The notes under the pieces are model-generated. The model worked only from the letters and a program-made list of their open reading frames with translations. It did not search any database and had not been told where the DNA came from. A DNA stretch of 64,000 bases from Acinetobacter seifertii. Its GTDB lineage: Bacteria > Pseudomonadota > Gammaproteobacteria > Pseudomonadales > Moraxellaceae. The position numbers and the translations under genes are program-made. The DNA lies in the NCBI RefSeq assembly GCF_000368065.1, contig NZ_KB851204.1:88723-152722 (forward strand). The letters run 5' to 3'. Shown piece after piece: positions 25,472 through 33,933 of the stretch; within the stretch, counting starts at the first letter, position 1; every line of letters starts with the position of its first letter.

Positions 25472-27604
25472 ATGTCCTTATTACGCTTAGACCGACTTCA
25501 TTACTGTATTTTGATGAGTATGGGCTGTATTTCTAGTCCAATTGTATGGGCAGAAGACCTAAATTCAGACGTTGCCAAATTGCCTACTTTACATGTGGAA
25601 GCAACGCGTACCGATACCACTTACTTACAAACACCTGCTTCAGTTTTTCGAATAGATGCACCTCAAGCTGATAGCTCTTCACAAGTGAATTTAACTGAAG
25701 TTGTGAAAGGGATACCGAGCTTACAGATTCGTAATCGTGAAAATTATGCGCAAGATTTGCAGCTATCTATGCGTGGTTTTGGCGCACGTTCTACTTTTGG
25801 TGTCCGAGGTATTCGTCTATATGTGGATGGTATTCCCGCAACAATGCCAGATGGGCAAGGCCAAACCTCTAATATTGATTTAAGTAGTCTCGATCATGTT
25901 GAAGTTCTAACGGGACCTTTTTCCTCACTATATGGAAACTCATCGGGTGGGACAATTTTAACGTCTACTAAAGAAGGTCAAGGAAAAGACTCAATCGAGC
26001 TGAGCTATTCGGGAGGTAGCCATGATAAAAGCCGAGCAGGGTTAGTACTACAAGGTGGGGCAAAGGGTGCGAATGAACCAAGCTATATTATTAGTTCATC
26101 GTACTTCGATACCGACGGTTACCGAGATCATAGCGGTGCAAATAAAATCTTAAATAACGCCAAGCTCAGTTGGAACCTTGACGATGGAAGCAAAATCAAC
26201 TGGGTGACTAACTATGTCAAAATCAATGCAGATGACCCGCAAGGTTTAACTCATGCTCAGTGGAATGCGAATCCCAAACAGGTTAATGATTCAAAAAACA
26301 TTTATAAGGTTCGAAAAGACATTGAGCAAACCCAGACAGGGGTGACATGGTCTAAGCCTATTAATGATAAAAATGAACTCTATGCCATGGCATATTTAGG
26401 CAATCGCCAAGTTACTCAATATCAATCTATTCCTAAGTCAGCACAAGATGCCAGCATTAATCATGCTGGTGGCGTGATTGATTTTGAACGTAATTATTAT
26501 GGTGCTGATTTCCGTTGGACAGGTAAAGAACTGCTGCCAAATACGACAGTAAGTTTAGGTGTTGCACTCGATGCGATGGATGAAGACCGTAAAGGTTATG
26601 AAAATTTTAACTTAGTAAATGGTCAGCCTTCTTACGGTGTTAAAGGTAAATTACGTCGTGATGAAGACAATACTTTGTGGAATATCGACCCATATTTACA
26701 AGCTTCATGGCAGTTCTTACCTACATGGCGTTTAGACACGGGCGTACGCTATAGCAATGTCCATTACAAATCTAAAGATAATTATTTAAGTAATGGCGAT
26801 GATAGTGGTAAGACTGATTACAGTAAGGTTCTACCTTCTGCTGCTTTAAGCTGGCAAATTTTACCTGAGCTCATGGCATATGTAAGTTATGCCAAAGGGT
26901 TTGAAACACCGACCTTTACTGAAATGGCATATCAAACTGATACGACAAAGTCAGGTTTTAACTTTGATTTAAGACCATCAACGAGTGATACCTATGAGGC
27001 TGGCTTAAAGTCACAAAACCAATTAGGTGATTTTACGTTGGCGGTTTTTCAAACCAAAACGAAGAATGACATTGTTGCAGCGGGAAGCTCAAACGGACGT
27101 GCAACCTTCCGTAATGCAGATAAAACCTTACGTGAAGGAGTAGAGTTTGCATGGAATAAAAAGTTATGGCGAGACTTAACCGCGACTGCAAGCTATGCCT
27201 ATTTAGATGCGACATTTGATGCTGATATTCCAGCTTTAGGAAATATTGCTCAAATTCCATCAGGAAATGCGATTCCAGGTATTGCTAAAAACCAAGCTTA
27301 TGCCTCTTTGGCATGGCAGCCATCGCACGGTCTATATGGTGGTGTAGACGTACAGTATATGGACAAAGTATACGTGAATGATACCAACAGTGACGCAGCA
27401 CCGAGCTACAGTGTAACTTCAGCAAATATTGGTTATGCATGGGATTTAGGCGAATGGAAAGTCAAAAGCTTTGCTCGTGTAGATAACCTATTTGATAAAA
27501 ACTATGCGGGTTCAGTGATTGTAAATGATGGTAATGATCGTTACTTTGAGCCTGCGGATGGGCGTAACTGGAGTGCAGGTTTACGTGTAATTAAACAATT
27601 CTAG
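25472..27604 (+). CDS. pqqU: TonB-dependent receptor, PqqU (YncD)-like
   Basis: Outer-membrane TonB receptor of 710 residues: signal peptide to about residue 27, TonB box region LPTLHVEATRT, plug domain and 22-strand barrel ending RVIKQF. The plug segment NRENYAQDLQLSMRGFGARST, then GIRLYVDGIPATMPDGQGQTS and SSLDHVEVLTGPFSSLYGNSSGG, and the end VDNLFDKNYAGSVIVND match my memory of E. coli YncD almost word for word. YncD was renamed PqqU after its identification as the PQQ uptake receptor. With PQQ-dependent gcd at 5275, PQQ scavenging is a sensible role. A metal-chelate substrate is the alternative. The flavin oxidoreductase gene follows after nine bases. Confidence 0.85.
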   Translation: MSLLRLDRLHYCILMSMGCISSPIVWAEDLNSDVAKLPTLHVEATRTDTTYLQTPASVFRIDAPQADSSSQVNLTEVVKGIPSLQIRNRENYAQDLQLSMRGFGARSTFGVRGIRLYVDGIPATMPDGQGQTSNIDLSSLDHVEVLTGPFSSLYGNSSGGTILTSTKEGQGKDSIELSYSGGSHDKSRAGLVLQGGAKGANEPSYIISSSYFDTDGYRDHSGANKILNNAKLSWNLDDGSKINWVTNYVKINADDPQGLTHAQWNANPKQVNDSKNIYKVRKDIEQTQTGVTWSKPINDKNELYAMAYLGNRQVTQYQSIPKSAQDASINHAGGVIDFERNYYGADFRWTGKELLPNTTVSLGVALDAMDEDRKGYENFNLVNGQPSYGVKGKLRRDEDNTLWNIDPYLQASWQFLPTWRLDTGVRYSNVHYKSKDNYLSNGDDSGKTDYSKVLPSAALSWQILPELMAYVSYAKGFETPTFTEMAYQTDTTKSGFNFDLRPSTSDTYEAGLKSQNQLGDFTLAVFQTKTKNDIVAAGSSNGRATFRNADKTLREGVEFAWNKKLWRDLTATASYAYLDATFDADIPALGNIAQIPSGNAIPGIAKNQAYASLAWQPSHGLYGGVDVQYMDKVYVNDTNSDAAPSYSVTSANIGYAWDLGEWKVKSFARVDNLFDKNYAGSVIVNDGNDRYFEPADGRNWSAGLRVIKQF

Positions 27605-27613
27605 GAATTTAAA

Positions 27614-28723
27614 ATGGCAAAATTATTTGAAACGGTTAATTTTGATTCACTACAACTGGTCAATAGAATTGTAATTGCCCCAATGTGCCAGTATTCGGCA
27701 ACTGATGAAGGCGAAATTACCTATTGGCATGAACAGCAATGGGCAAATTATGCCTTGTCTGGGGCTGGGCTATGTATTGTGGAAGCTACGGCTGTACAAG
27801 CGGAAGGTCGAATTAGTTATGCAGACCTTGGACTGTGGAATGATCAGCAACGTGACCAGATCAAAACTTTATTGGGGAAAGTTAAAACACTTTCTCCTAT
27901 GCCATTTGGAATTCAGTTAGCACATGCTGGCCGTAAAGCATCGACTGAAAAGCCATGGTTGGGCAAAGGCCAAATTGCAAAAAATCAGCCACATGGCTGG
28001 CAAACAGTTGCTCCAAGTACAAGTACTTTTTCGGTTCATGATGCGGCGCCACATGCATTAACAATCGATGAAATTAAACAAGTTCAACAAGACTTTGCTG
28101 CTGCTGCAAAACGTGCAGTAGAAGCCGGCTTTGAGCTAATCGAAGTACATGCAGCACATGGTTACTTATTGCATCAATTTTTATCGCCAATAGCGAATCA
28201 ACGCACAGATGAATATGGTGGTTCTTTAGAAAACCGTATGCGTATGGCGCTTGAAGTACTTCAGGCAATTAAACTCGCGGTGCCTGAAGGCTATCCAGTA
28301 GGAGTCCGTCTATCTGCAACTGACTGGATGGATGGCAATGAGCAGTGGGATATTGAATCTACAGTTGGTTTATCAAAAGCTTTAGAGCAGCTAGGAGCCG
28401 CTTATATTCATGTGTCTAGCGGTGGTTTACATGAACACCAAAATATTACCATTGGAGCGGGCTACCAAGTTCCGTTTGCCGAACAGGTTAAGAAGCATGT
28501 GTCTATTCCTGTGATTGCAGTAGGACTGATTACCGAGCCAGAACATGCTGAACAAATTTTAGAAACTCAGCAAGCTGATGCAATTGGCCTTGCTCGTGCT
28601 ATGTTATATGACCCACGTTGGCCGTGGCATGCAGCAGCTAAATTGGGAGCAAAAGTTAAAATTGCACCTCAGTATTTGCGTTGTCAACCACATGGATTAA
28701 AACAGCTTTTTGATTCTTTTTAG
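27614..28723 (+). CDS. NADH:flavin oxidoreductase, old yellow enzyme family (YqjM-like)
   Basis: FMN-dependent ene-reductase of 369 residues. RIVIAPMCQYSATDEGEITYWHEQQW is the opening of the thermophilic-like OYE class with the modulating cysteine. IQLAHAGRKAS holds a flavin/substrate ligand, EVHAAHGYLLHQFLSPIANQRTDEYGGSLENR is the family signature, and GLARAMLYDPRWP is the phosphate-binding end. It starts nine bases after the PqqU-like gene, so they are probably one transcript, although a functional link is not known. The natural substrate is undetermined; activated enones or nitro compounds are typical in vitro. Confidence 0.9.
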   Translation: MAKLFETVNFDSLQLVNRIVIAPMCQYSATDEGEITYWHEQQWANYALSGAGLCIVEATAVQAEGRISYADLGLWNDQQRDQIKTLLGKVKTLSPMPFGIQLAHAGRKASTEKPWLGKGQIAKNQPHGWQTVAPSTSTFSVHDAAPHALTIDEIKQVQQDFAAAAKRAVEAGFELIEVHAAHGYLLHQFLSPIANQRTDEYGGSLENRMRMALEVLQAIKLAVPEGYPVGVRLSATDWMDGNEQWDIESTVGLSKALEQLGAAYIHVSSGGLHEHQNITIGAGYQVPFAEQVKKHVSIPVIAVGLITEPEHAEQILETQQADAIGLARAMLYDPRWPWHAAAKLGAKVKIAPQYLRCQPHGLKQLFDSF

Positions 28724-28731
28724 TTGATCAG

Positions 28732-28758
28732 CGGGCAAATTAAGATTTGCCCGTTTTT
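28732..28758 (+). terminator. Intrinsic terminator after the OYE gene
   Basis: Arms CGGGCAAAT and ATTTGCCCG enclose TAAG, followed by five T. Confidence 0.87.
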
Positions 28759-28785
28759 ATTTTCAGATGAGTGAGGGAGCATTCT

Positions 28786-29709
28786 GTGGTTTTTCAGGTA
28801 ATTTTACCAATTTTGATTTTATTGTTGATGGGGTACTGCAGTGTCCTCATTAAATTGGTAACACCTGAGCAGATTAGGGCCCTGAGTGCATTTGTTATTA
28901 AAATTGCTCTTCCTGCATTTTTAATTCAGTCTTTAGCCAATAAAAATTTACAAGAGATTTGGCACCCATCTTATTTTATTGCTTATGGTGGCGGCTCTTT
29001 AATATTGTTTTTTCTTGCTTTTATTATTTATCGAAAGCTTTTTAAAAACAGCCTAACCCATAGCGCCGTCATATCGATGGGTGCTTCTATGTCAAATACA
29101 GGATTTATGGGTACCGCTATTTTGACCATGCTCATGGGTAGTCATGCTGCAATCTATATATCTTTAACTTTAATTATTGAAAATTTATTAATCGTCGCTT
29201 TAATGCTCATTTTGGCTGAAGCGGGATTACATCAACAGCAACAGCTTTTTCCTTTGCTGAAAAAGACATTTATTAATTTACTTAAAAACCCTGTAATTAT
29301 TGCAATTTTGGTTGGCATGAGCTGTATTTTACTCGGCATTCATCTGCCTTCAAAACTTGGGCAAGCTATAGAACTGTTAGGAAAAACAGCCTCACCTTTA
29401 GCATTATTTGCTATTGGCGGCAGTTTGGTTGGTATAGGAATTACCGCAGTGAATTTACAAAGTATATTGTTAGCTGGGTTTAATGTCATTCTTATGCCAG
29501 TTGTGATTTTTGGATTGTTTCTTTTATTGCCAAATGTAAGCCGTGAAATGCTTTATGCAGGAACATTAATTGCAGCGTTGCCGATGCCGATTGCTTTTGG
29601 TATTTTTGGACAAGCATACGGTTTAAATGAAAGAGCATTAACACCTTTAATGATAAGTACCATTATTGGTTTTATTGGAGTAAGTGGGCTGATTGCTTTG
29701 TGGTGGTAA
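28786..29709 (+). CDS. AEC family transporter (auxin efflux carrier-like permease)
   Basis: A 307-residue, about ten-helix secondary transporter of the AEC family, whose bacterial members move dicarboxylates or other organic acids. It opens VFQVILPILILLLMGYCSVLI and contains MGASMSNTGFMGTAILTMLMG and ASPLALFAIGGSLVG, both family landmarks. GTG 28786 is preferred over GTG 28771 because GGGAG lies upstream at suitable spacing and family members begin at this point. It follows a terminator, so it has its own promoter or depends on read-through. The substrate is unknown. Confidence 0.85.
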   Translation: MVFQVILPILILLLMGYCSVLIKLVTPEQIRALSAFVIKIALPAFLIQSLANKNLQEIWHPSYFIAYGGGSLILFFLAFIIYRKLFKNSLTHSAVISMGASMSNTGFMGTAILTMLMGSHAAIYISLTLIIENLLIVALMLILAEAGLHQQQQLFPLLKKTFINLLKNPVIIAILVGMSCILLGIHLPSKLGQAIELLGKTASPLALFAIGGSLVGIGITAVNLQSILLAGFNVILMPVVIFGLFLLLPNVSREMLYAGTLIAALPMPIAFGIFGQAYGLNERALTPLMISTIIGFIGVSGLIALWW

Positions 29710-29716
29710 AAGAAAA

Positions 29717-29733
29717 GCCCCATACGGGGCTAT
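29717..29733 (+). terminator. Hairpin between AEC gene and Sel1 gene
   Basis: AGCCCC-ATAC-GGGGCT lies between the converging stops. The flanking A-rich left side and T-rich right side suggest bidirectional termination. Confidence 0.65.
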
Positions 29734-29743
29734 TGTTTCTTTA

Positions 29744-30568
29744 CTATTTTCTAGGTGCGGACTGTGTAGGGGCGGCTGCAGCTTGCTTATTCTTCTCAGC
29801 AATAATCTTTTCGACTGAAGCTAAAGATTCTCTAGCGTTAGGAACATTTTGATTGGCAAGCTCAGTAAAAATCTTTTTGGCCTCAGGTAAATTTTGTGGA
29901 ATGATATTGCCATTTGCCATCATAGTCGCTAAAGCCATAGACGCTGGTGCATAACCTTTTTGTGCAATTGCTTGTAAAGCTTCAATGCCTTGGCGTTTCA
30001 TTAACGGATTTTTATTTTCAACCCCTTGGCTAATATCATAAAGTGCTTTCACCTGAGTAGCTGGATAGTTACCTTTTCTAATTAAAGGCGCTAACTTTTG
30101 AAGGGCAATTTGATGAGACTGTGGCTTTTTCTGAGCAAATAAAATGGTCGCAATTTTTACCGTTGCATCATCAGAACCTTGAGCTGATGCTTTCTGTACA
30201 TATTGGCTAAATTTATTACTATCTTTTGCAACGCCTAACTCACCAGTTTCATAAATCTGTGCAAGTCTATAACTGGCCTGAGCATAGCCTTTATTCGAGG
30301 CATCTTCATAATATTTCAGAGCTTTAGCATTATCTTTGGCAGTACCTTGACCCATTTGCGTCATATAGCCTAAGTTATAGATCGCTTGAGCATTTCCTGT
30401 CTGTGCAAGACGCTGGACTTCTTGGAAAGCAGCAGGATAATTTTTTGCCGCATACAATTGTTCAGCCTGTTTAAAGACATCATTTTTTGCCGCAGATGCT
30501 GTACTGTCTGCCGCAAAGATGGATGAACTTGAAATGGCGATTAGGCTGGCGATGAGTAATTTTTTCAT
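29744..30568 (-). CDS. Sel1-like repeat (TPR-type) periplasmic protein
   Basis: A 274-residue secreted repeat protein. It has a signal peptide (MKKLLIASLIAISSSSIFAADS) and then helical Sel1/TPR repeats: AQAIYNLGYMTQMGQGTAKDNAKALKYYEDASNKGYAQASYRLAQIYETG is the clearest pair, with further degenerate copies to about residue 245. It ends in a low-complexity AAAAPTQSAPRK tail. Such proteins scaffold envelope protein interactions; no partner is apparent here. It is a single gene. Confidence 0.87.
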   Translation of the reverse strand: MKKLLIASLIAISSSSIFAADSTASAAKNDVFKQAEQLYAAKNYPAAFQEVQRLAQTGNAQAIYNLGYMTQMGQGTAKDNAKALKYYEDASNKGYAQASYRLAQIYETGELGVAKDSNKFSQYVQKASAQGSDDATVKIATILFAQKKPQSHQIALQKLAPLIRKGNYPATQVKALYDISQGVENKNPLMKRQGIEALQAIAQKGYAPASMALATMMANGNIIPQNLPEAKKIFTELANQNVPNARESLASVEKIIAEKNKQAAAAPTQSAPRK

Positions 30569-30716
30569 TTCTTTTTAACCTTTTACTTCGTAGCTACATC
30601 ATTCCGTCGATGTATTGAATCAACTCAACTTCTCATCATAAATAGTGATGCATGAAAGTAAACAGCCGATTTGTATATAAAACGATGTCTATAAAGCAAA
30701 CTGTGGAGAAAAATGA

Positions 30717-30745
30717 TATGCCACTCTAGCTAAGAGAGTGGCATA
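30717..30745 (-). terminator. Intrinsic terminator after dsbC
   Basis: TATGCCACTCT and AGAGTGGCATA flank a short loop. On the minus strand a T-rich tract follows. Confidence 0.75.
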
Positions 30746-30750
30746 TAGAC

Positions 30751-31461
30751 TTATTTTACTGACTTAAGTAATGCTTCAATTTGTTTTGCATCACTTGGTA
30801 CACCAGAGATTCTTTGTCCATCTTGCAAGAAAAGAGTTGGTGTTCCATCGATATTTAATTTTTGGCCTAAAGCGATATTCTTTTGAATTGGACTTGAGCA
30901 ACTTTTGCTATTAGTCGGCAATTTGCGATTAAGCATATAGTTGGTCCAAGCTTCAGACGGATTCTTTGAACACCAGATTTGATTTGCAACTTTCTCAGCA
31001 TTTGGGTGCAAGCTAGTCAGCGGATATAAGAATACATATACCGTTACGTTATCCACCCCAACCATGTTTTGTTCTAAACGCTGACAGTAAGGGCAATCTG
31101 GGTCACTGAAAATATAAAGAGTACGCTCACCTTTACCTTTTACATATTTTATCGCCTGATTTAGGGGCAGGCTTTTGACATCAATTTTACCCAATTCGGC
31201 AATTCGTTCTTCTGTCATATTTTTTTGTTGTTTGATATCAACTAAATTGCCTACAAAAAAGTATTTAGCATCTTGATTGGTATAAACAATACGACCGCTT
31301 GTATACACTTCATAAATACCTTGCACAGGTGATTGATAAACACCTTTTACAGGTAAGTCTGGATAATTTGTCTTCAGATTTTGTTCAAGTGTCTTCACAT
31401 CAGCATGAGCAGAACCGAAAAAAGCCAAACTCAACATGAGTGTAGCAAGTTTAGTTTTCAT
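30751..31461 (-). CDS. dsbC: Thiol:disulfide interchange protein DsbC
   Basis: Periplasmic disulfide isomerase of 236 residues. ATG 31461 (MKTKLATLMLSLAFFGSAHA) gives a clean signal peptide; the frame extends seven residues further without support. After the N-terminal dimerisation domain the thioredoxin domain carries the redox pair C123-P-Y-C126 in FSDPDCPYCQ and the cis-proline loop DGTPTLFL. A structural cysteine pair (IWCSKN and SKSCSS) is also present as in DsbC. Reduction would require DsbD, which is not in the window. Confidence 0.94.
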   Translation of the reverse strand: MKTKLATLMLSLAFFGSAHADVKTLEQNLKTNYPDLPVKGVYQSPVQGIYEVYTSGRIVYTNQDAKYFFVGNLVDIKQQKNMTEERIAELGKIDVKSLPLNQAIKYVKGKGERTLYIFSDPDCPYCQRLEQNMVGVDNVTVYVFLYPLTSLHPNAEKVANQIWCSKNPSEAWTNYMLNRKLPTNSKSCSSPIQKNIALGQKLNIDGTPTLFLQDGQRISGVPSDAKQIEALLKSVK

Positions 31462-31559
31462 ATTTTTTCTCTTAGATTTCAACCTAGATTATGATGGCAT
31501 AGAAAAATTAAAAAATTGATGCCCTAATTAAATGAATTTATTAGAATTTTGTATCTATA

Positions 31560-31590
31560 AAAAAGCCCATAGAGTCTCCACGGGCTTTTT
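31560..31590 (-). terminator. Intrinsic terminator after ygfZ
   Basis: AAAAAGCCC and GGGCTTTTT flank a twelve-base loop just beyond the ygfZ stop; both strands carry the T/A tails. Confidence 0.78.
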
Positions 31591-31605
31591 ATTTACTAAA
31601 TATAA

Positions 31606-32328
31606 TTACTGTGGTCTAGCCACATCACCACTTAATGCTTCTGGCAAATCGAGGACTTGAAGACCGAGTTCAGCTAGAGCGGCTGGTTTCGCAACTACTA
31701 ACGCAATATATCCGTCAGTGGTTTGAGTACTATTTACTACTTCAATATCGTTATTTAATTGAGTAGCTGGAGCAGGTGCTTCACCTGTACCTTGAACTAG
31801 ATGCAACCAGTGTTTTGGTTTTGCTTTAAACCAAAGGCGCGCCACAATTTCTTGACCTAAGTAACAGCCTTTATCGTAATTTACGCCTTCACGTTGATGT
31901 AAACGTAATTCTTGTGGTTGGAACTCATGTTCGGTTGCTTGAGCAATCCATGCTTGACCCGTCATAATGGCTTGTTTTTGCCATTCGAAAACATTAGTTT
32001 CTGTAGAGCTGAACTCAGTGTGTCCATTTACAACTTTTGGAAACACAGCGCCTTGTTCACTTAAAGTCATTTTTGAAAATGCGCCATATTTTTTAATATG
32101 CTTGGCGAACTCTTCAGCTTGATCTTGAGTAACAACAATCTCAAAACTTTCAGCGTTCAGCTTTTTCAGCCACAGGCCAAAGTGAATACGGCCTTTAAGA
32201 TCACAAATGGCTGTATAGCGTGTTTCATTTTCAGCTAAACGCTCAGTATCGACAGTCACTTGACCTTGTAAAAACTTCTGTGCATCTACACCGTTTAATG
32301 CATAAGAGGAGAAAGCGAGCAGACTCAT
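31606..32328 (-). CDS. ygfZ: Folate-binding tRNA-modifying / Fe-S maintenance protein YgfZ
   Basis: A GcvT-like, folate-binding protein that supports Fe-S enzymes such as MiaB. The 240 residues include the diagnostic motif KGCYLGQEIVAR with its conserved cysteine, and an N-terminal FLQGQVTVD segment typical of YgfZ. ATG 32328 (MSLLAFSS) is preferred over TTG 32346. A single gene, opposite in strand to the AHSA1 gene that follows. Confidence 0.9.
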   Translation of the reverse strand: MSLLAFSSYALNGVDAQKFLQGQVTVDTERLAENETRYTAICDLKGRIHFGLWLKKLNAESFEIVVTQDQAEEFAKHIKKYGAFSKMTLSEQGAVFPKVVNGHTEFSSTETNVFEWQKQAIMTGQAWIAQATEHEFQPQELRLHQREGVNYDKGCYLGQEIVARLWFKAKPKHWLHLVQGTGEAPAPATQLNNDIEVVNSTQTTDGYIALVVAKPAALAELGLQVLDLPEALSGDVARPQ

Positions 32329-32545
32329 GATTAATCTCAAATTCAATATGTTTCATTATGATTACTGACTATTTTGCTCCATTTTTACTAAAAAATCAGC
32401 CTTAGTTTTCGTAATTTAGTTTTGTTTAAAATAAGCTGGTTAGGTTAAAAAAACACCAAAAATATACGTTAAAACACTTTCTAAAGTTTAAGCTAGTAAA
32501 CATTATTTCTATAACTTAAATGGAATTAAAAATAAGGAGAAGATC

Positions 32546-32995
32546 ATGGCAACAGGTACAGTAAAATTACATCGCGTATTTAAAGCACCCGCTGAACGTG
32601 TTTATCGCGCATTTCTAGACCCAGATGCTTTAGTTAAGTGGATGGCCCCTCACGGTTTTACTGCGAAAGTTCATAGTTTTGATTCAAATGTAGGTGGCTC
32701 ATACAAAATGAGTTTTACTAACTTTTCGACAGGATCAACACATTCATTTGGCGGAACTTATGTTGAACTCATTCCAAATGAATTAATTCGATATAACGAT
32801 CAATTCGATGATGCAAATTTACCTGGTACGATGCAGGTGACTATTACATTAAAGACTGTACTGGTCGGTACGGAGGTGCATATTACTCAAGAAGGAATAC
32901 CCGAAGTTATTCCTGTAGAGGCATGCTATTTAGGATGGCAGGAGTCTTTGTCGTTATTGGCACTTTTAGTGGAAGCTGCGATTCCGGATCAGTAA
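32546..32995 (+). CDS. SRPBCC/AHSA1 family protein
   Basis: A 149-residue START-like fold protein of the AHSA1 (activator of Hsp90 ATPase homolog 1-like) group. RVFKAPAERVYRAFLDPDALVKWMAPHGFTAKVHSFDSNVGGSYKMSF is the characteristic N-terminal half and LGWQESLSLLALLVE the closing helix. AAGGAGAAG lies upstream of the ATG. The ligand and role are unknown; members bind small hydrophobic molecules. Confidence 0.88.
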   Translation: MATGTVKLHRVFKAPAERVYRAFLDPDALVKWMAPHGFTAKVHSFDSNVGGSYKMSFTNFSTGSTHSFGGTYVELIPNELIRYNDQFDDANLPGTMQVTITLKTVLVGTEVHITQEGIPEVIPVEACYLGWQESLSLLALLVEAAIPDQ

Positions 32996-33013
32996 AAGAA
33001 TTTTATTTTTCTT

Positions 33014-33048
33014 AAAAAAAAAAGAGTAGGTCGTAAGACTTACTCTTA
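33014..33048 (-). terminator. Intrinsic terminator at the end of the rutABCFG operon
   Basis: On the minus strand AAGAGTAAGTC-TTAC-GACCTACTCTT is followed by a long T run. The stem begins at the stop codon of the dehydrogenase-like gene and contains one mismatch. It defines that gene as the last of the rut operon. Confidence 0.85.
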
Positions 33049-33918
33049 AGATAGCTCTAATTGGTTTTGTTGTTCCAATAATTTAACTATGGCTGAAAAA
33101 TCGACTTGTTGTGCATCAGGTCTGGAAACCTGATTAAACTGTTGTTGAATTAGACTAAAAGCTGGAAGTTCTAAATTATTTTGAGTAACTAAATTTAGTG
33201 TTATCCCAATATCTTTTTGTAATAAATCTAAAGCAAAAGTTTTTTCAAATTTACGGCTTAAAACACGTTGCATCATAATATGTTCTGAAACATTGCTTTT
33301 GCCACTAGAGTGGTTAATGCAGTTCATTGCGGAATGTAAATTTACGCCTTGAGATTTAAGGATGCTCAAACCCTCTGCTAGCGCCCAAAGATGTGTTGCC
33401 ATTAGTGTGTTATTGATAGCTTTTACTGCAAAAGCAGCACCGCTTTCGCCGACATATTCAACTAAATTAGCAAATGCTTGAATAATAGGCTTTGCTCTTT
33501 TAAATGCACACTCGTCACCTCCGACCATTACCGTAAGAGTTCCTCGTTCAGCTCCAATCGTTTGTCCTGAAACTGGCGCATCTAAATAATCAACTCCGCT
33601 TAATTTGAGCTGTTGACTGAGTTTTCTTGCAGTTTCTGGCACACCGCTAGTGCAGTCTACCCAAATACAGCCTTGTTTTAGTTGAGAATCCGCAATTAAA
33701 TTTTCTACATCTTGGCTAGTCGGTAGGCATGAAAAGATAATATCTGCTTGCAGAGCTTGTGTCAGGTCTACAGCCTGCGTACCAAAGGTTTGTTCATGTT
33801 GCTTTGCTTTAGCAAACGTACGATTCCAAACATAGACTTGGCTACATACTTGGGTTAAATGGGAAGCCATGTGCCATCCCATTGCACCTAAACCGATAAA
33901 TGAAGCACTTTGAATCAA
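33046..33918 (-). CDS. 3-hydroxyisobutyrate dehydrogenase-family oxidoreductase in the rut operon
   Basis: A 290-residue beta-hydroxyacid dehydrogenase: Rossmann motif GLGAMG at residues 9-14, VWNRT after the second strand, substrate motif DAPVSGQTIGAERGTLTVMVGG, catalytic lysine in AVKAINNTLMATHLWALAEG near residue 170, and KDIGI in the C-terminal helical domain. It begins 15 bases after rutG and ends in the operon terminator. The pathway's toxic product is malonic semialdehyde, which RutE reduces to 3-hydroxypropionate; members of this family can do the same or the reverse. A role as a second malonic semialdehyde reductase is therefore my inference. Confidence 0.88.
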   Translation of the reverse strand: MIQSASFIGLGAMGWHMASHLTQVCSQVYVWNRTFAKAKQHEQTFGTQAVDLTQALQADIIFSCLPTSQDVENLIADSQLKQGCIWVDCTSGVPETARKLSQQLKLSGVDYLDAPVSGQTIGAERGTLTVMVGGDECAFKRAKPIIQAFANLVEYVGESGAAFAVKAINNTLMATHLWALAEGLSILKSQGVNLHSAMNCINHSSGKSNVSEHIMMQRVLSRKFEKTFALDLLQKDIGITLNLVTQNNLELPAFSLIQQQFNQVSRPDAQQVDFSAIVKLLEQQNQLELS

Positions 33919-33933
33919 GGAGTTTCTCCAGAA

